NCBI GenBank assembly: GCA_949152475.1
Contig: OX424570.1
Span: 24,052,694 to 24,116,693 of the forward strand
Source of the DNA: Terebella lapidaria
Lineage: Eukaryota; Annelida; Polychaeta; Terebellida; Terebellidae
Length of the DNA: 64,000 bases
Reading direction: 5' to 3'
Shown here: positions 61,395-64,000 of the stretch, one piece after another
Layout of the letters: the number at the start of each line of letters is the position of its first letter
Position numbering within the stretch: the first letter of the stretch is position 1
Program-made: the position numbers and the translations under genes
Notes under the pieces: model-generated
Told to the model about the DNA's origin: nothing
What the model saw: only the letters and a program-made list of their open reading frames with translations
Database searches by the model: none

Positions 61395-62555
61395 CTAATT
61401 TTTTACGTATAATATCGATGCATTATTACTCTTATTCATTTTTCTGTGCGGGACGCAATATGCTCCAAAGCGAGAGGGTAGTCTACCCCGATGACTCCGT
61501 AAATGTATGCTACTATACCATATGATTGCTACATGTAATACTAGTATCATAACACATTTATTACGTTGTCCGTTAGATAATCATGTTATACAATTAATAA
61601 TTGTCCACACTCATAACAAGTTGAATTATTTTCATGATATGAATTGATAAATTGTTAACTTTCTGTTTCTGATATCGAGTTATTTCATGGTCAATCTGAA
61701 AGTTCTATAGTTTCATCATGCCATTATAAAAATACAGATTGATTGTCATACTATCATGCTTTCATCATTATTGCCATGTACATATTGTGAATATTGTTGT
61801 GTCTTATACGTTGTATAATATTGTGTTGCCAGTTTTGTTTATTCACGTTGTAAATAGTCGCACTCGCAGAGACCTTCACATAGGGCTTGCCCTGCTGGTC
61901 AATGCTCAATGTTAATAAAATATGTTTACACCAAAGGCCCAAAGAGTTTGGTCCCACAGTGAGTGCCGACATACCGGTTTTGGTATTTTATACCCAGACA
62001 AAAAAATCCGTCACAACACATTTATTTCCCGTTTTCACACGGTTTGTTCTTGATAAGATAAAATGCCTAGATAGAAAACAAGATGAACGGTGCCACAGGA
62101 ATGACCCATACACTCCTTCTGTAACTTCTGTTGTTTGATTTAGCCTACATGAATTGTGATCCATGTTTACACGCCAAAAATGCGAATCGCTCTCAAATAT
62201 CGTCAATTTACATGTGCATGCGACTCGAACGCAGTCTGACCAGTGACGGTCGCGGTGACCAGATCACATGCGACTGGCGTGCAACCGAATCGCTGCGACT
62301 GATTCGCATAGTCTGACAGCAGCTTAAATCAAACATTCATCTCCGTTATTGAAATTCTTCAATATTATGACAATTTGATGGGGAAGTGCACAGATTTGTA
62401 AAAAAAAAACAAGGGTGCTGTAGCTTACCGGCAATCATGTGAATTGCATAGAACACTGAATACATATAAATTGTTACACTGATATTAAAATCAATATGTT
62501 AAAACATCTTCGTAAATGTTGATAGAAACACATTTTCTGTATGGACTATAATACG
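61395..62555. other. Intergenic stretch without recognised genes
   Basis: Apart from several GCGACT/AGTCGC words at 62180-62310, nothing is recognised. Confidence 0.45.
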
Positions 62556-62559
62556 AAAT

Positions 62560-63840
62560 CACGTTACATCTTGGAAGATTTTTTTTATTAATGACAAATT
62601 TTCACAGATAGTCGATTCAAAGGCAACAAAACTTATACACATCACAAACGTACATAAGGATAATCTTATACATGATTTTGAGGAAAACTGTCTGAATAGA
62701 TTTCGATAAAATGACCACCAAAGGCAAAATTCATCGTTTTTTCGACAAAAAAGGTCGTTTTGACCTTTCAAGGTCATTGAAGGTCAAGTTCAAGGTCACC
62801 ACTCAAACCGCAATATATGATTTCCCATTTGAATGTGCCACTACTTAGGCTCTATCTTGAAGTGTTGTATGAGATTACTCTGCATAACTCCCATTATGAA
62901 GGAAAAATTGTTGAAATTTTTCAAGTCCAAAAAAATTTTCAATGCTCAAAATTTTTTTTTTATTTTTTTTTGCTGGAAATGGTTCAAAACGAATAGTGAC
63001 TTGATTTGGGACCAAAAAAATTTTTTTTGCCGACTCGTCAAAAAATCAAAATGGCCGCTCCACGCAGACCGTCATTTCAAAGGCAACGAAATTTATGCAC
63101 ATCACAAAGGTACATGAGGAGAATCTTATACATGATTTTGAGGAAAACTGTCTGAATAGATTTCGAGAAAATGACCACCAAAGGCAAAATTCATCATTTT
63201 TTCGACAAAAAAGGTCGTTTTGACCTTTCAAGGTCATTGAAGGTCAAATTCAAGGTCACCACTCAAACCGCAATTAATGATTTCCCATTTGAATGTGCCA
63301 ATACTTAGGCTCTATCCTGAAGTGTTCTATGAGATTACTCTGTATATCTCCCATTATGAAGGAAAAATTGAGTGAAATTTTTCGTCCAAAAAAATTTTCA
63401 ATGGTCAAAAAAAAAATTTTTTTTTTTTTTGCTGGAAATGGCTCAAAACGAATAGTGACTTGATTTGGGACAAAAAATTTTTTTTTCGCCGACCCGTCAA
63501 AAAATCAAAATGGCCGCCACACGCAGACCGGCGATTCAAGGGCAACGAAACCTATACATGTCATAGAGGTACATGAGAGGAATGTTTTGAAACAAAAATC
63601 TCAAAACTGATCAGACAGTTTTTGAGAAAATGGCCACCAAAGTCCAAAATTGGCAATTTTTCGTCAAAAATGGCCGCCAAATCGGCAAAAACGATTCAAT
63701 CAAAAAAATTTAAAAAACGTTTTTAGATATTGGCCGAAGGTATATTCTGACAAATCTATGGGGAAATTCATCATGCCAAAAAAAAGTTACAGATCCGGAC
63801 GGACGACGGACGACGGACGGACGACGGACGAAAAACCACG
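62560..63840. repeat. ~460-bp tandem repeat ending in GGACG runs
   Basis: Two full copies (ends of matching frames at 62777 and 63237 give a 460-bp offset) and a third partial copy from about 63533. Each has TTTCAAGGTCATTGAAGGTCA-type words and an A/T homopolymer stretch, and the block ends in (GGACGAC)n at 63796-63832. Non-coding. Confidence 0.85.
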
Positions 63841-64000
63841 ATAATAGCTTATCGGCCCGCTAAAATTCAAATGTGGCTTCATGCCAGACCCTGCTTTTAA
63901 TCGTAAACTTGACGTTTCTCATCATGTGTATCATAGTTCTGAAATAATAACTTTTATGGAGTTGCTGACCTGTGTACAGTAATAACATCGCAGATGTTTT

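Overview
The window is animal nuclear DNA: AT-rich, intron-containing, with GT-AG splice sites, TATA boxes, AATAAA signals and many retrotransposon and DNA-transposon remains. Invertebrate-type lysozyme genes, a CR1/L2-type LINE, P-like and Kolobok-like THAP transposases, and frequent ATGTACATGTA and AGGCCTA words fit a marine invertebrate (for example a hemichordate, echinoderm, lancelet, brachiopod or mollusc). The species cannot be fixed from the sequence.

The core is a cluster of invertebrate-type (i-type) lysozyme-like genes, five loci in the first 31 kb. Gene 1 (1027-2081, +), gene 2 (8252-9537, +) and gene 5 (28505-30453, -) are complete, with four exons of matching phase, a signal-peptide exon and a TATA box. 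Exons 2 and 3 are 53 and 148 nt at all five loci. Between genes 2 and 5 a unit of about 3.4 kb occurs three times in tandem (8604-22356). It starts inside intron 1 of gene 2, so cassettes 3 and 4 (15707-16437, 19120-19850) carry exons 2-4 but no first exon and no promoter. The middle unit is a left/right chimera of its neighbours, as unequal crossing-over produces. A LINE with an open 1120-codon frame (12055-15536) later entered that unit and left a target duplication; the empty site survives in the next unit. All five lysozyme loci lack the catalytic Glu and the standard Asp context of i-type lysozymes.

The rest is mostly mobile DNA. 23120-25230 (-) is a broken P-element/THAP9-like transposase. 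27179-28352 (-) holds pieces of an unplaced element-like protein. 30870-32060, 43980-44800, 60880-61390 and 62560-63840 are repeats with GGACG words and TGACCTT half-sites. 35520-36890 is a tandem repeat of about 340 bp. 40299-45190 is a multi-exon THAP + DDE (Kolobok-like) gene whose 3' half is duplicated at 45800-48640; both copies have stop codons. 52620-53700 (-), and pieces at 11330, 18231, 21776 and 37715, come from one reverse-transcriptase family. 58041-60571 is a 5'-truncated, frameshifted LINE.

The least expected structure is a 2.07-kb non-autonomous DNA transposon (49663-51734): CACTGGG termini, a 5-bp target duplication (ATACC), a perfect palindrome of a 13-mer 16 bp from each end, and three further copies of the motif about 225-281 bp inside each end. 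A second, diverged left end with CACAGTG termini (57030-57321) shows the same spacing with a different word. Together they look like a transposon family with a fixed layout of transposase-binding sites, possibly near the Transib/RAG-like or CACTA-like groups.
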